NCBI GenBank assembly: GCA_959596495.1
Contig: CAUFXK010000053.1
Location: forward strand, 1 to 13,772
Direction: 5' to 3'
Length of the DNA: 13,772 nucleotides
Source of the DNA: an uncultured Collinsella sp.
Lineage (GTDB): Bacteria > Actinomycetota > Coriobacteriia > Coriobacteriales > Coriobacteriaceae
Shown: positions 1 through 7,202 of the stretch, one piece after another
How the letters are laid out: every line of letters starts with the position of its first letter
How positions within the stretch are numbered: the first letter of the stretch is position 1
Program-made: the position numbers and the translations under genes
The notes under the pieces: generated by a model
What the model was told of the DNA's origin: nothing
Database searches by the model: none
Seen by the model: only the letters and a program-made list of their open reading frames with translations

Positions 1-2
1 GC

Positions 3-287
3 CTGGTCGACTACCTGGGCATCGGCCCGCTCCACGAGACCGAGACCAAGCGCGATTGCGGACGCGCGGCCGACGGCACCATCATCACCAAGAGCTTTGA
101 GGACCTGGCCGCCCTCCATGCAGCAAGCCCCGTGCCCATCGTGGTGGGCGGCGGCGTCAAGAAAGCCGACTTGCCGCAGCTCAAGGCCACCGGCGTCGAC
201 GGCTTCTTTGTGGTGAGCGCCGTATGCAGTGCCGACGACCCCTACGCCGCGGCCAAGGAGCTCGTCGATACCTGGCAGCAGGCATAG
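3..287 (+). CDS. thiE: Thiamine-phosphate synthase, C-terminal part (5' end outside window)
   Basis: The 94 visible residues match the C-terminal half of the ThiE/TenI TIM barrel. ThiE joins HMP pyrophosphate to thiazole phosphate to give thiamine phosphate in the cytosol. Visible landmarks are DYLGIGP followed by TETKRD, the family's GP..TxTK signature that contacts the phosphates. Next come IVVGGGV, equivalent to the usual AIGGI strand that binds phosphate, and GVDGFFVVSAV, equivalent to GADGVAVVSAI, before a final helix and the stop TAG. The first complete in-frame codon is at base 3, and the start lies before the window. What precedes it cannot be seen, so membership of a thi operon is only likely. 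The gene converges on the phospholipase gene across a 172-bp gap filled by hairpin repeats. A TenI-like paralogue is the main alternative. Confidence 0.8.
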   Translation: MVDYLGIGPLHETETKRDCGRAADGTIITKSFEDLAALHAASPVPIVVGGGVKKADLPQLKATGVDGFFVVSAVCSADDPYAAAKELVDTWQQA

Positions 288-331
288 ACCTATGCCGAGC
301 AGTTGCTCCGCAGCCTCACATCTTCAATAGT

Positions 332-440
332 GAAAGAGCGCATCCCAGTTTGGACGTCCATTCCGGGATGCGCTTTCCGTTTGCGGCTCCATTGGGAAAC
401 CGCATCCCATTCTGAACGCAAATTCCGGGATGCGCTTTCC
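332..440. repeat. Two tandem hairpin repeats, 62-bp period (CGCATCCC...GGGATGCG)
   Basis: Two inverted repeats lie head to tail between two convergent genes. Copy 1 has core arms CGCATCCC (339-346) and GGGATGCG (365-372), extended by GAAAG/CTTTC with two unpaired bases, and a palindrome GGACGTCC (352-359) in its loop. Copy 2 has arms at 395-408 and 427-440 pairing over 14 bp with one mismatch; its core arms are 401-408 and 427-434. The two loops differ while the stems are conserved, which suggests selection on structure or a dispersed repeat family. No T-run follows either stem, so a classic intrinsic terminator is not supported. A REP-like element or a bidirectional 3'-end element is more likely. 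Confidence 0.75.
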
Positions 441-459
441 GCCGAGCCCGCCGCAGCCC

Positions 460-1329
460 TTACCCCGCCAGATACGCTTCCAGCGCGGGCAACGTCGCTT
501 GCGCATCGTGGCGGCCGATCTGATAGATGCGCTCGAGCTCATCCGGTTCGCGACACAGCGACGGCACCTTTACCGATTCGCTCGGCCGCACCACAAAGAC
601 CTCGCCAGCGGCCTCGCGACGCGCTAGGTCATCGAGCGTGGCGTTGTAGACCTCGTGCCGATGCTCAAGCGCCGCAACAAATTCCGGATAGTGACGATAC
701 ACGCGACGCAGCATGGGCATCACGCTATTGGGCTGCTTTACAAAGCCCGCCGGCTGCGTCAGCACCACCACGTTGCGGTCATAGCCCTGCGCAAACAGCC
801 AGGCGCTGGGAATGGAATCGGCAACGCCGCCGTCCAGATACTTATGCCCCTCAATGGCGACAGGACGCGTTGCCACGGGAATCGCCGATGACGCCCGGAT
901 CCACTCGATATCGCGCTCGTCGCCATAGGGCAAGTCATGGTAGACGGCCTTGCCCGTCTCGATATCGGTGCACGCGCAGGTGAACCGCATGGGGCAGGCA
1001 CGATAAGCCTTAAGGTCGATGGGATCGCGCTCGATGGGCACCTCGTGATAGGCAAACTCGGCATTGAACATGTCGCCGGTTCGCAGCCAGCTCGTCACGC
1101 TCGCATAGCGCTTGTCAGCGCAATAGGCCTTGTTGTAGCGAATGGCACGGCCGATTTGGCGCGATTTAAAGTTGTAGCCAAACGCCGCGCCCGCCGAGAC
1201 GCCCACCATATGGTCGCAGGTCAAGCCGTGCTCCATCCATACGTCGAGCACGCCCGCCGTATACATACCGCGGTAGCCGCCTCCCTCGAGCGCAAGCCCC
1301 ACCGTGGGCGTCGTATCTGGCTGTGCCAT
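460..1329 (-). CDS. Patatin-like phospholipase (YjjU-type serine hydrolase)
   Basis: This 289-residue protein has the patatin Ser-Asp dyad: oxyanion loop GGGYRG (16-21), nucleophile elbow GVSAG with Ser45, and DGG with Asp166. Family members cleave acyl esters of phospholipids or related lipids. The length and the C-terminal section (about 245-289, FVVRPSES...LEAYL) resemble the bacterial YjjU/RssA-like group, whose substrates are mostly unknown. There is no signal peptide or membrane segment, so it is probably cytosolic or peripheral. The frame is open further upstream to 1476, but the ATG at 1327-1329 is preferred: GGAG lies 8 bases before it and the conserved LALEGGG strand begins about ten residues in. 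It is divergent from the cyclic-di-GMP gene, with a shared 319-bp control region, and ends against the hairpin repeats. Confidence 0.85.
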   Translation of the reverse strand: MAQPDTTPTVGLALEGGGYRGMYTAGVLDVWMEHGLTCDHMVGVSAGAAFGYNFKSRQIGRAIRYNKAYCADKRYASVTSWLRTGDMFNAEFAYHEVPIERDPIDLKAYRACPMRFTCACTDIETGKAVYHDLPYGDERDIEWIRASSAIPVATRPVAIEGHKYLDGGVADSIPSAWLFAQGYDRNVVVLTQPAGFVKQPNSVMPMLRRVYRHYPEFVAALEHRHEVYNATLDDLARREAAGEVFVVRPSESVKVPSLCREPDELERIYQIGRHDAQATLPALEAYLAG

Positions 1330-1365
1330 GCGACCATCTCCGTTCCTGCGTTTTAAAACGGAACA

Positions 1366-1371
1366 AGTATA
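1366..1371 (-). promoter_or_regulatory. Candidate -10 box (TATACT) for the phospholipase gene
   Basis: On the minus strand TATACT lies 36 bases upstream of the chosen ATG, a normal distance for a 5' leader. No good -35 box sits 16-18 bases upstream; the hexamer at a 17-base spacing reads CTGAGA. The palindrome CGTTTTAAAACG at 1349-1360 would fall at or just after the transcription start, where it could serve as an operator. This is a weak call. Confidence 0.3.
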
Positions 1372-1485
1372 CCCATCAACAAATATCGTCTCAGTCGCAT
1401 TTTCATCGAACATCGTCGCGTTACCGTTTGGCGAATAATGGCCGCCCGCAACATGGGCACCCCTACATAATTCCATACACTTGTT

Positions 1486-1501
1486 TATACTACTCAGTAG
1501 T
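1486..1501 (+). promoter_or_regulatory. Candidate -10 box with overlapping palindrome, for the GGDEF/EAL gene
   Basis: TATACT at 1486-1491 overlaps a palindrome, ACTACT (1489-1494) and AGTAGT (1496-1501) around a central C. A dyad over the -10 and start region is a common place for a repressor site. The -35 position is poor, and the leader to the ATG at 1649 would be about 150 bases. The dyad is seen directly; its role as promoter or operator is inference. Confidence 0.3.
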
Positions 1502-1648
1502 TATCAGCCGAGAGCACGAACCGACAAATAAACCCAACGACGCAGCAAGGCGGGGGCTTGGAAACACGCAAGGCGTTGAGCAGCAACGCATGTGCACAAC
1601 GAGCTCGCCCGACGCAATCCGCCCCGACCTCAGAAAGCCGCTTACAGT

Positions 1649-4366
1649 ATGGATAACGCCAGCAATAATACCGAAACGCTCGAAAAGACCATCCGTGACC
1701 TTCTGGAGCGTCAGGACGATCTGATCAGGACCGCCTTTACCGACGAGCTCACCGGACTTGGCAACCGCGGCGGCTTTACCCGTTCCCTAGAGGAACTCTG
1801 GGAGCAGGAACTGCCCGTGACCATGGCGTTTATCGACATCGATAACCTTAAGCACTGCAACGACGTCTTTGGGCATGACGAGGGCAACCGCTATATCTTG
1901 CAGGTAAGTCTCTATCTCAAGCTGTATATGAAGGTGGACGAGGCGGCGTTTCGCATAGGCGGCGACGAGTTTGCCATCCTGTCTACGATTGCGACCGAGG
2001 ACGACCTTGCCGAACGTCTGGAACACTGCCGAACGGTCCTACTCAAAAACAACGATTCCGAGATGCCTCACTCGTTTAGCTACGGAGTGTCGCACGCCGA
2101 CCCCGCCCTGGGTGAAGTCTCCAATCGCATGACGCTCGATACCGACCATCGCATGTACGACTACAAGCTACGCCATGCCATGCATCTTGATCGACGCAAT
2201 ATCGCGCAAGTCCACACCGATGACTTCGAAATAAGCGATCGCGTTTTCGACGCCTTTTCGATGCTCAACGAAGGCCGTTATTGCTTTATCGAGAACTTGG
2301 ACAAACATCGCACCCTTTGGTCACAAGGCGCCTCGCGCGATCTCGGTCTTCCTTCTGAGCATGTAGACAACTGCCACGATTACTGGAAAACGCGCGTCCA
2401 CCCCGATGACCTTGAGGCCTACATCAACGACATCGACCAAATCTATAATGGCTCCAAACACCGCCGCGTCATGCAGTACCGCATGAGCAATGCCGCGGGC
2501 GACTACGTCCTCTGCCGCGCTCGCGGGTTTCGCATCGACGGCGACGGAAATACCCCCTCGCTCTATGTCGGCGAACTTGTTAACCACTCACTCGCCGAGA
2601 CCGTCGACGCCGCCACGGGCCTCGGAACGCAGCGTATGCTGATCAACGCTATCGATGCCTGCCGTCGCGACCGTTGCGAGACGGGGCTTATAGCGGTCCG
2701 CGTTTGTGACACGGCAAAGTTCAACGAGCTCTACGGGGCCGAGGCTGTCGACAACATGCTCGCCGAATACGCAGGCCGCATGTTATCGATCACCCGCGGC
2801 AGAAGTCGCGTCTTCCGCTCGCGAAACGCCCAGTTCGTCGTGCTCAGCAACGATCTGGACCACGAGGCATTCGAGCAACTGACCCATCATCTTAAAGAGG
2901 CCGTTTTCGCTCCTGTTCGAATCGCGAACGACACCATTACCCCCGTCTGTCTTGTCGTCCCGGCCTTTTACGAACGCTTAATCAATCAAGCGACCGCTGT
3001 TTTAGGCGAACTCGACCGTCGTCTTCGCGCCGCCGGCGGGCTTGCCCCCAACGACAGCCTCCCCATACCCGAGATTGAGCGTAAAAGCGCCGTCGCCGAA
3101 CGCATCGATACGCTCACGGGCCTCTATCGACCCAGCGAGTTTATGCGGCGTGCCAACGCATTTCTGAGGACAGGGCGCGACGGCGCTTGGTGTATCGCCA
3201 CCGTCGATATGGGACACATGCGACTGTTCAACGAATGGCACGGACAGGCCGAGGGCGACCGCATGCTCGCCGATGTGGGCACGGTCCTCAAGGACATCGA
3301 GAATGCCAACATGGGCGTCGCAGGGTACTGGGGCCAAGACGACTTTTGCATACTCATCCCCTTTGAACACGACACCGTCCATCAGATCTATAGCCGCGTT
3401 CGCCAGGCCGTGGCCAAGTATGATGACGGTGTGGGATTCTGGCCGTCCATGGGCGTCTACCCCATCGACTCCAACGAGAAAATCACCATCGATGCGCAGG
3501 CCAAGGCCATGTTTACCAATCGGCGCGCAAAAAACGACTTTAAGGAGCGCATTGCCATTTTCCGCCCCGAGGAGTACGAGCGCGAAATCGCGTTCCACCG
3601 CACGCTGACCGAATTCCAGTACGCGCTCTCCAACGGCCGTATTACCTACTACCTGCAGCCCCAGGTCGACATGGAAACCGGCGAGATCATTGGCGCCGAA
3701 GCGCTCACGCGCTGGATTGACAAGGATGGCTCCCTCATTTCGCCCGCCACCTTTATCCCCGCTCTCGAAGAAAGCGGTTTTGTGGTGACGCTCGACAAAT
3801 ACGTTTGGCAGGGCGTTGCCTTGTGGCTGCGCGAGCGCATCGATCGAGGGCTTCGCGTGGTTCCGATCTCGCTTAATGTGTCGCGCGTGGATATCCTTGC
3901 CTGCGACGTTGCCGAGCATATGGGAGCGCTCGCCGCCCAATACAACCTGCCGCCCGAGCTCATGCGCATCGAGATCACCGAGACAGCTTATACGGGAGAG
4001 TCCGAGGCCGTGGATAAACTAACGGCCGACCTGCACACCCGCGGCTTCTCGACCTATATGGACGATTTTGGCACCGGCCAGTCCACGCTCGCGATGCTCA
4101 AGAACGTCAACGTCGACGTCATCAAACTCGATCGCACGTTTGTGCTCGCCGACGGCGATCAAGGCCGTAGCGCACAAATCGTTTCATCAATGCTCGAGAT
4201 GGCACAATCGCTCCATCTGCCCGTTGTAATCGAAGGCGTCGAGACCAATGAGCAGGCGAACATGCTGCGCCACATGGGCGCCCGCTACGCCCAGGGCTTC
4301 CTCTACTACCGCCCCATGCCGGCGGAGGATTTTGAAGCGCTGCTCGATGGCGACGGCCGCAACTGA
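1649..4366 (+). CDS. Multidomain cyclic-di-GMP protein: GGDEF-PAS-GGDEF(deg)-GGDEF(deg)-EAL
   Basis: This 905-residue cytosolic protein has no membrane segment. GGDEF-1 (about 28-175) looks catalytic: FIDIDNLKHCND metal and guanine residues and an intact GGDEF at 104-108. The product-inhibition site is not canonical, with KVDE where RxxD is expected. A PAS fold (about 200-315) follows, with HPDD at 251-254. Then come two degenerate GGDEF domains: about 318-460 with RNAQF (392-396), and about 487-640 with GQDDF (562-566). The EAL domain (about 655-895) keeps Glu684, Asn743, Glu775, Asp805-Asp806, Lys826, Glu862 and Gln882, so it should be an active phosphodiesterase. Both synthesis and hydrolysis of cyclic-di-GMP are therefore possible, with the degenerate domains as likely GTP sensors or scaffolds. 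The start is uncertain. ATG at 1649 is chosen, with only a weak AGAAAG ribosome site; a GTG at 1592 would add 19 residues. A paralogue follows directly. Confidence 0.85.
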   Translation: MDNASNNTETLEKTIRDLLERQDDLIRTAFTDELTGLGNRGGFTRSLEELWEQELPVTMAFIDIDNLKHCNDVFGHDEGNRYILQVSLYLKLYMKVDEAAFRIGGDEFAILSTIATEDDLAERLEHCRTVLLKNNDSEMPHSFSYGVSHADPALGEVSNRMTLDTDHRMYDYKLRHAMHLDRRNIAQVHTDDFEISDRVFDAFSMLNEGRYCFIENLDKHRTLWSQGASRDLGLPSEHVDNCHDYWKTRVHPDDLEAYINDIDQIYNGSKHRRVMQYRMSNAAGDYVLCRARGFRIDGDGNTPSLYVGELVNHSLAETVDAATGLGTQRMLINAIDACRRDRCETGLIAVRVCDTAKFNELYGAEAVDNMLAEYAGRMLSITRGRSRVFRSRNAQFVVLSNDLDHEAFEQLTHHLKEAVFAPVRIANDTITPVCLVVPAFYERLINQATAVLGELDRRLRAAGGLAPNDSLPIPEIERKSAVAERIDTLTGLYRPSEFMRRANAFLRTGRDGAWCIATVDMGHMRLFNEWHGQAEGDRMLADVGTVLKDIENANMGVAGYWGQDDFCILIPFEHDTVHQIYSRVRQAVAKYDDGVGFWPSMGVYPIDSNEKITIDAQAKAMFTNRRAKNDFKERIAIFRPEEYEREIAFHRTLTEFQYALSNGRITYYLQPQVDMETGEIIGAEALTRWIDKDGSLISPATFIPALEESGFVVTLDKYVWQGVALWLRERIDRGLRVVPISLNVSRVDILACDVAEHMGALAAQYNLPPELMRIEITETAYTGESEAVDKLTADLHTRGFSTYMDDFGTGQSTLAMLKNVNVDVIKLDRTFVLADGDQGRSAQIVSSMLEMAQSLHLPVVIEGVETNEQANMLRHMGARYAQGFLYYRPMPAEDFEALLDGDGRN

Positions 4367-4390
4367 TACGCTTACGCGCAAAACACTACC

Positions 4391-4417
4391 GCCGAAGGGG
4401 CGTTTGTCCCCATCGGC
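4391..4417 (+). terminator. Hairpin after the GGDEF/EAL gene, possible weak terminator
   Basis: GCCGA (4391-4395) pairs with TCGGC (4413-4417), and GGGG (4397-4400) with CCCC (4408-4411), across a single A/A mismatch and a 7-base loop. It begins 24 bases past the stop codon. The following bases (TAACTTATG) are not a real T-run, so termination would be inefficient or need help. Confidence 0.4.
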
Positions 4418-4427
4418 TAACTTATGC

Positions 4428-4450
4428 CCCCAATCCAAACCGAATTGGGG
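4428..4450. repeat. Short inverted repeat before the second GGDEF gene
   Basis: CCCCAAT (4428-4434) pairs with ATTGGGG (4444-4450) around a 9-base loop. It ends one base before a TATGAT hexamer (4452-4457), which could be a -10 box 35 bases before the ATG at 4493. The stem would then cover the -35 region and could act as an operator. No recognisable -35 box is present, so the promoter is only a possibility. Confidence 0.35.
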
Positions 4451-4492
4451 ATATGATACAAACCGCTGTTGTGCCCAAGGAGGTTATCCATC

Positions 4493-6022
4493 ATGAACGA
4501 GTCGTATCGCCTGGGCGAGCAATCGATCATTGCCTATCTTCAGCGACTTGCGAGCGGGGCCTCGACCGCCGAGCTCGATGTTACCGTGCTGCCCCCGGAG
4601 CTGTGCGCCATCGGCGAGCAGTTACAGAAGACATTTGCCATCCTGCAGCAAGAACGCGAGCTGCTTGAGCTCGGCGCCTATATCGATTCGCTCACCAATC
4701 TTGGCAATCGCGGCGCACTCGACCGCCATGTCGATCAGCTCTGGCGCAAAGGTGCTCCCTTCACCTGCGCCTATATCGACATCGACCACCTCAAGCACTG
4801 CAACGATACGTTTGGCCACGCAGAAGGCAATCGCTACATTCTGAGCATCTGCCGTGCGCTCACCGAAACTATGGAGCACGATGACCTACTGTTCCGCATC
4901 GGTGGAGACGAATTTGTACTCGTATCCCCCACGACAGATGAAGCCGAGCTCGAGCAGCGCCTGGAGCGGACGCGTGCCGACCTTATCGAGGCAACATCAG
5001 GTGACAAGGCGCCCATGATCGCCAGTTTTAGTTTTGGCTGCTCGCGCGTCGACCCGTTTGCAGGCGATACGCGTCGCCAGATGACAAAGGACGCCGACCG
5101 CAAAATGTATCGCTACAAGCTCATGCACCGCGTGCAACAACCGGAAGAAGGCGATGCGCCGCAGCGTCTCATCGCCGATCAGCCTCCCTGCAACGACCGG
5201 GTGTTCCAAGCGATCTCCATGAGCTCCGAGACACGCTATCCGTTCATCATTAACCTCGACACCGGCGAATCGCAATGGTCGGTTAATGCCGTGCGCGATT
5301 TTGACCTACCCTCCCAGCATCCCTACAACTCGCTCGATATATGGCTTGCCCGTGTTCACCCCGAGGACCGCGACAACGTACGTGCCGAGCTCGATATGGT
5401 GGTAAACGGCACGTGGCACTTCCACTACATGCAGTATCGCGTCATGAATACCGCCGGAAAATACGCGCTTTGCGACTGCACGGGTTACCGCCTGGACAGC
5501 ACCGGCACCGAGCCCAACATGTATGTGGGCATTGTCACCAACCGAAGCTTGGCAGATACGACCGATTCTGTAACCGGCCTGGGCGATATCCACGCCCTGG
5601 TCAACGCCATTGGCGAGATGCGTCGCGTGGCGCGTAAGGCAGGCTTGGTCGCCATTAAAATCGACGAAATCGCACAGGTCAATGCCCGCTTTGGCTTTGA
5701 TGCAGGCGACCGCGTTTTGGCAGAAAGCGCCGCCTGCCTCATGGATTGCTCGCGCGGCAAGGGTCGTCTGTTCCGCTCGACCGGACCGATGTTCGTGGCG
5801 CTCTTTGACGACTTTGATCCCGAAGAGACCGACGCGATCGCAGAAGAAATCGAGCGGTTCTTGGGGTCGCCCGTACTCTTTGGCTCATTTGAATATCAGC
5901 CGCCCATTCGTGTGGCCACACTTCATCTAGATGCCGTCGACCGACAGCCCGTTTCCATTTTGAACGAGCTCAAAGCGCTACTTGAAGAGGCACCACAAGT
6001 ACCGGGCACCAAGCTGGACTAG
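4493..6022 (+). CDS. Diguanylate cyclase: GGDEF-PAS-GGDEF(degenerate)
   Basis: This 509-residue protein is a paralogue of the preceding gene, collinear with its GGDEF-PAS-GGDEF portion. An N-terminal helical segment (1-60) leads into GGDEF-1 (about 62-213), which has YIDIDHLKHCND and an intact GGDEF at 137-141. It should make cyclic-di-GMP from two GTP. The inhibitory RxxD position reads EHDD, so product inhibition may be lost. A PAS-like fold (about 235-352) and a degenerate GGDEF (about 356-500, with TGPMF at 430-434 in place of GGDEF) follow. There is no EAL domain and no membrane segment. The ATG at 4493 is chosen because AAGGAGG ends 9 bases before it. A gap of 126 bp with two hairpins separates it from the first gene, so it may have its own promoter or be co-transcribed by read-through. 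Confidence 0.88.
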   Translation: MNESYRLGEQSIIAYLQRLASGASTAELDVTVLPPELCAIGEQLQKTFAILQQERELLELGAYIDSLTNLGNRGALDRHVDQLWRKGAPFTCAYIDIDHLKHCNDTFGHAEGNRYILSICRALTETMEHDDLLFRIGGDEFVLVSPTTDEAELEQRLERTRADLIEATSGDKAPMIASFSFGCSRVDPFAGDTRRQMTKDADRKMYRYKLMHRVQQPEEGDAPQRLIADQPPCNDRVFQAISMSSETRYPFIINLDTGESQWSVNAVRDFDLPSQHPYNSLDIWLARVHPEDRDNVRAELDMVVNGTWHFHYMQYRVMNTAGKYALCDCTGYRLDSTGTEPNMYVGIVTNRSLADTTDSVTGLGDIHALVNAIGEMRRVARKAGLVAIKIDEIAQVNARFGFDAGDRVLAESAACLMDCSRGKGRLFRSTGPMFVALFDDFDPEETDAIAEEIERFLGSPVLFGSFEYQPPIRVATLHLDAVDRQPVSILNELKALLEEAPQVPGTKLD

Positions 6023-6027
6023 CGTTA

Positions 6028-6070
6028 TGGGGCGCGATGTGAAACACAAGCCGTTTCACATCGCGCCCCA
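6028..6070. terminator. 18-bp perfect hairpin after the diguanylate cyclase
   Basis: Arms at 6028-6045 and 6053-6070 pair perfectly over 18 bp, starting TGGGGCGCGATGTGAAAC, around the 7-base loop ACAAGCC. It begins 5 bases past the stop codon, the usual place for a 3'-end structure. No T-run follows on either side, so it may be a non-canonical terminator, an mRNA-stabilising stem or a dispersed palindromic repeat. Confidence 0.6.
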
Positions 6071-6087
6071 CGCCATCTACCCTCTCG

Positions 6088-6096
6088 TGCGATAAT
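6088..6096 (+). promoter_or_regulatory. Candidate extended -10 promoter (TGCGATAAT)
   Basis: TGC directly followed by GATAAT (6091-6096) fits an extended -10 element, which does not require a good -35 box. It lies just after the 18-bp hairpin and 37 bases before the ATG at 6134. That suits a new transcription unit starting with the flavoprotein gene. Confidence 0.45.
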
Positions 6097-6133
6097 CCTT
6101 CGCAGAAGTCACCGACAGCAGAGGGAGTTAGTG

Positions 6134-6757
6134 ATGAAGGTTCTTTTGGTCAATGGCAGCCCCAAGGCAAACGGCAACACCGCCCGCGCACTCGCCGAGG
6201 TCGCCGAGCAGCTCAACGCCGAGGGTATCGATACCGAGGTGTTTCAGCTAGGCGCTAAGCCCATTCGCGATTGCATCGGTTGCGGCCAGTGCGGCAAACT
6301 CGATTGCCGCTGCACCTTTGACGACGACATGGTCAACGAGTTGATTGCCGCCGCCGAGCAGGCAGACGGCTTTGTCTTTGGTTCACCCGTCTACTACGCG
6401 CACCCCAGCGGACGTATCCTCTCTGCCCTCGACCGTGCATTCTATGCTGGCAGCAAGGCCTTTGCGCACAAGCCGGGCGCCGCTGTCGCCGTTGCCCGTC
6501 GCGGCGGCACGTCGACCACCTTCGATGTGCTCAACAAGTACTTCACCATCAACCAGATGCCCGTGGTGGCATCCACCTACTGGAACAACGTCTTTGGCGC
6601 CATGCCGGGCGAGGCCGCCCAGGACGCCGAGGGCCTTGCCACCATGCGAAACATCGGCAAAAACATGGCCTGGCTCCTGCGTTGCATCGAGGCGGGAAAG
6701 GCCGCCGGCATCGAAGCGCCCCTGGCCGATCGCGCTAGGACCAACTTCATCAGATAG
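6134..6757 (+). CDS. Iron-sulfur flavoprotein-like NAD(P)H-dependent FMN reductase
   Basis: This 207-residue protein has a flavodoxin-like fold. The FMN phosphate loop is NGSPKANGNT (7-16), and GSPVYY (83-88) is the usual second flavin-contact segment. Between them is a compact cysteine cluster C47-x2-C50-x2-C53-x4-C58-x-C60, like the motif that binds a 4Fe-4S cluster in archaeal and clostridial iron-sulfur flavoproteins (Isf). Such proteins pass electrons between ferredoxin or NAD(P)H and soluble acceptors; the physiological acceptor is unknown. The ATG at 6134 is chosen because GAGGGAG ends 6 bases before it, whereas the GTG at 6131 is too close. It is probably co-transcribed with the ArsC-like gene 17 bp downstream. 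The cytosolic location is inferred from the lack of any signal or membrane segment. Confidence 0.82.
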   Translation: MKVLLVNGSPKANGNTARALAEVAEQLNAEGIDTEVFQLGAKPIRDCIGCGQCGKLDCRCTFDDDMVNELIAAAEQADGFVFGSPVYYAHPSGRILSALDRAFYAGSKAFAHKPGAAVAVARRGGTSTTFDVLNKYFTINQMPVVASTYWNNVFGAMPGEAAQDAEGLATMRNIGKNMAWLLRCIEAGKAAGIEAPLADRARTNFIR

Positions 6758-6774
6758 AACGGCGGAACATAAAT

Positions 6775-7116
6775 ATGAATATTCAAATTTTTGGCACCAA
6801 GAAGTCCTTCGACACCAAGAAGGCCCAGCGCTATTTTAAGGAGCGCCGCATTAAGGTGCAGTTTATCGACCTTAAGGAAAAGGAGATGAGCAAGGGCGAG
6901 CTCACGAGCGTGATGCAGGCGGTCGGCGGCATCGACAAGCTGCTCAACCCCAAAGCCAAGGACGAGGAGACGCTCGCGCTCATCCAGCACCTCACCCCTA
7001 GCCAGCGCTTCGACAAGTTGCTCGAAAACCAGCAGGTTCTAGCCGAGCCCATCGTGCGCAACGGCAAAAAGGCCACCGTCGGTTATTGCCCCGATGTATG
7101 GGGAGCCTGGGAGTAG
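6775..7116 (+). CDS. ArsC/Spx-like thioredoxin-fold protein lacking the catalytic cysteine
   Basis: This 113-residue protein has the length and layout of the ArsC/Spx family: an N-terminal strand (IQIFGT), a helix KKAQRYFKER, FIDLKEKEMSKGEL, the LLNPKAK segment, and a C-terminal PIVRNGKKATVGY strand. In arsenate reductases and Spx a cysteine, or a CxxC pair, follows the first strand. Here the segment reads FGTKKSFDTKKA, with Ser11 and Thr14 where cysteines would be. The only cysteine in the protein is Cys104 near the C-terminus. It therefore probably does not reduce arsenate by the standard route and may act as a binding or regulatory protein. GGCGGA ends 8 bases before the ATG. No other arsenic genes are nearby. 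Confidence 0.78.
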   Translation: MNIQIFGTKKSFDTKKAQRYFKERRIKVQFIDLKEKEMSKGELTSVMQAVGGIDKLLNPKAKDEETLALIQHLTPSQRFDKLLENQQVLAEPIVRNGKKATVGYCPDVWGAWE

Positions 7117-7202
7117 CCTGTGTTATTTGCCGGCGCATGGGTATAAGAGCAGGCGTTTGGCATAAGATTCAACTGTAAGCCATGTCTAACAAAGGAGGGC
7201 AC

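Larger units (their letters stand above)
1330..1648. other. Divergent intergenic region between phospholipase and GGDEF/EAL gene
   Basis: This gap separates two divergent genes and must carry both promoters. It holds a palindrome CGTTTTAAAACG (1349-1360), partly enclosed by GTTCC (1342-1346) and GGAAC (1360-1364). It also has a 13-bp palindrome at 1489-1501 and a small hairpin, GCGTTG (1573-1578) with CAACGC (1584-1589). Two TATACT boxes lie on opposite strands, at 1366-1371 (minus) and 1486-1491 (plus). The last part (1592-1648) is open in frame with the GGDEF/EAL gene through a GTG at 1592. I searched by eye for a cyclic-di-GMP riboswitch here and found no convincing match. Confidence 0.6.

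Noticed and set aside
303..983. Open frame of 226 codons on the plus strand.
   Set aside because: Arg/Pro/Ala-rich low-complexity translation, antisense to the phospholipase and crossing the hairpin repeats.
1515..1592. Possible cyclic-di-GMP (GEMM) riboswitch in the leader of the GGDEF/EAL gene.
   Set aside because: Short stretches such as CACGAACCGACAAA and GACGCAGCAAGG vaguely recall the consensus, but the paired helices and the conserved ACGCAAAGCC block are not present. A covariance-model search would settle it.
3002..3940. Open frame of 312 codons on the minus strand.
   Set aside because: Antisense to the GGDEF-3 and EAL coding region, with no recognisable domain.
7117..7202. Zinc-regulated (Zur-type) operator before the metallochaperone gene.
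   Set aside because: No TGAAAATGATTTTCA-like dyad is visible; TATAAG and TAAGAT hexamers are present but have no matching -35 boxes.
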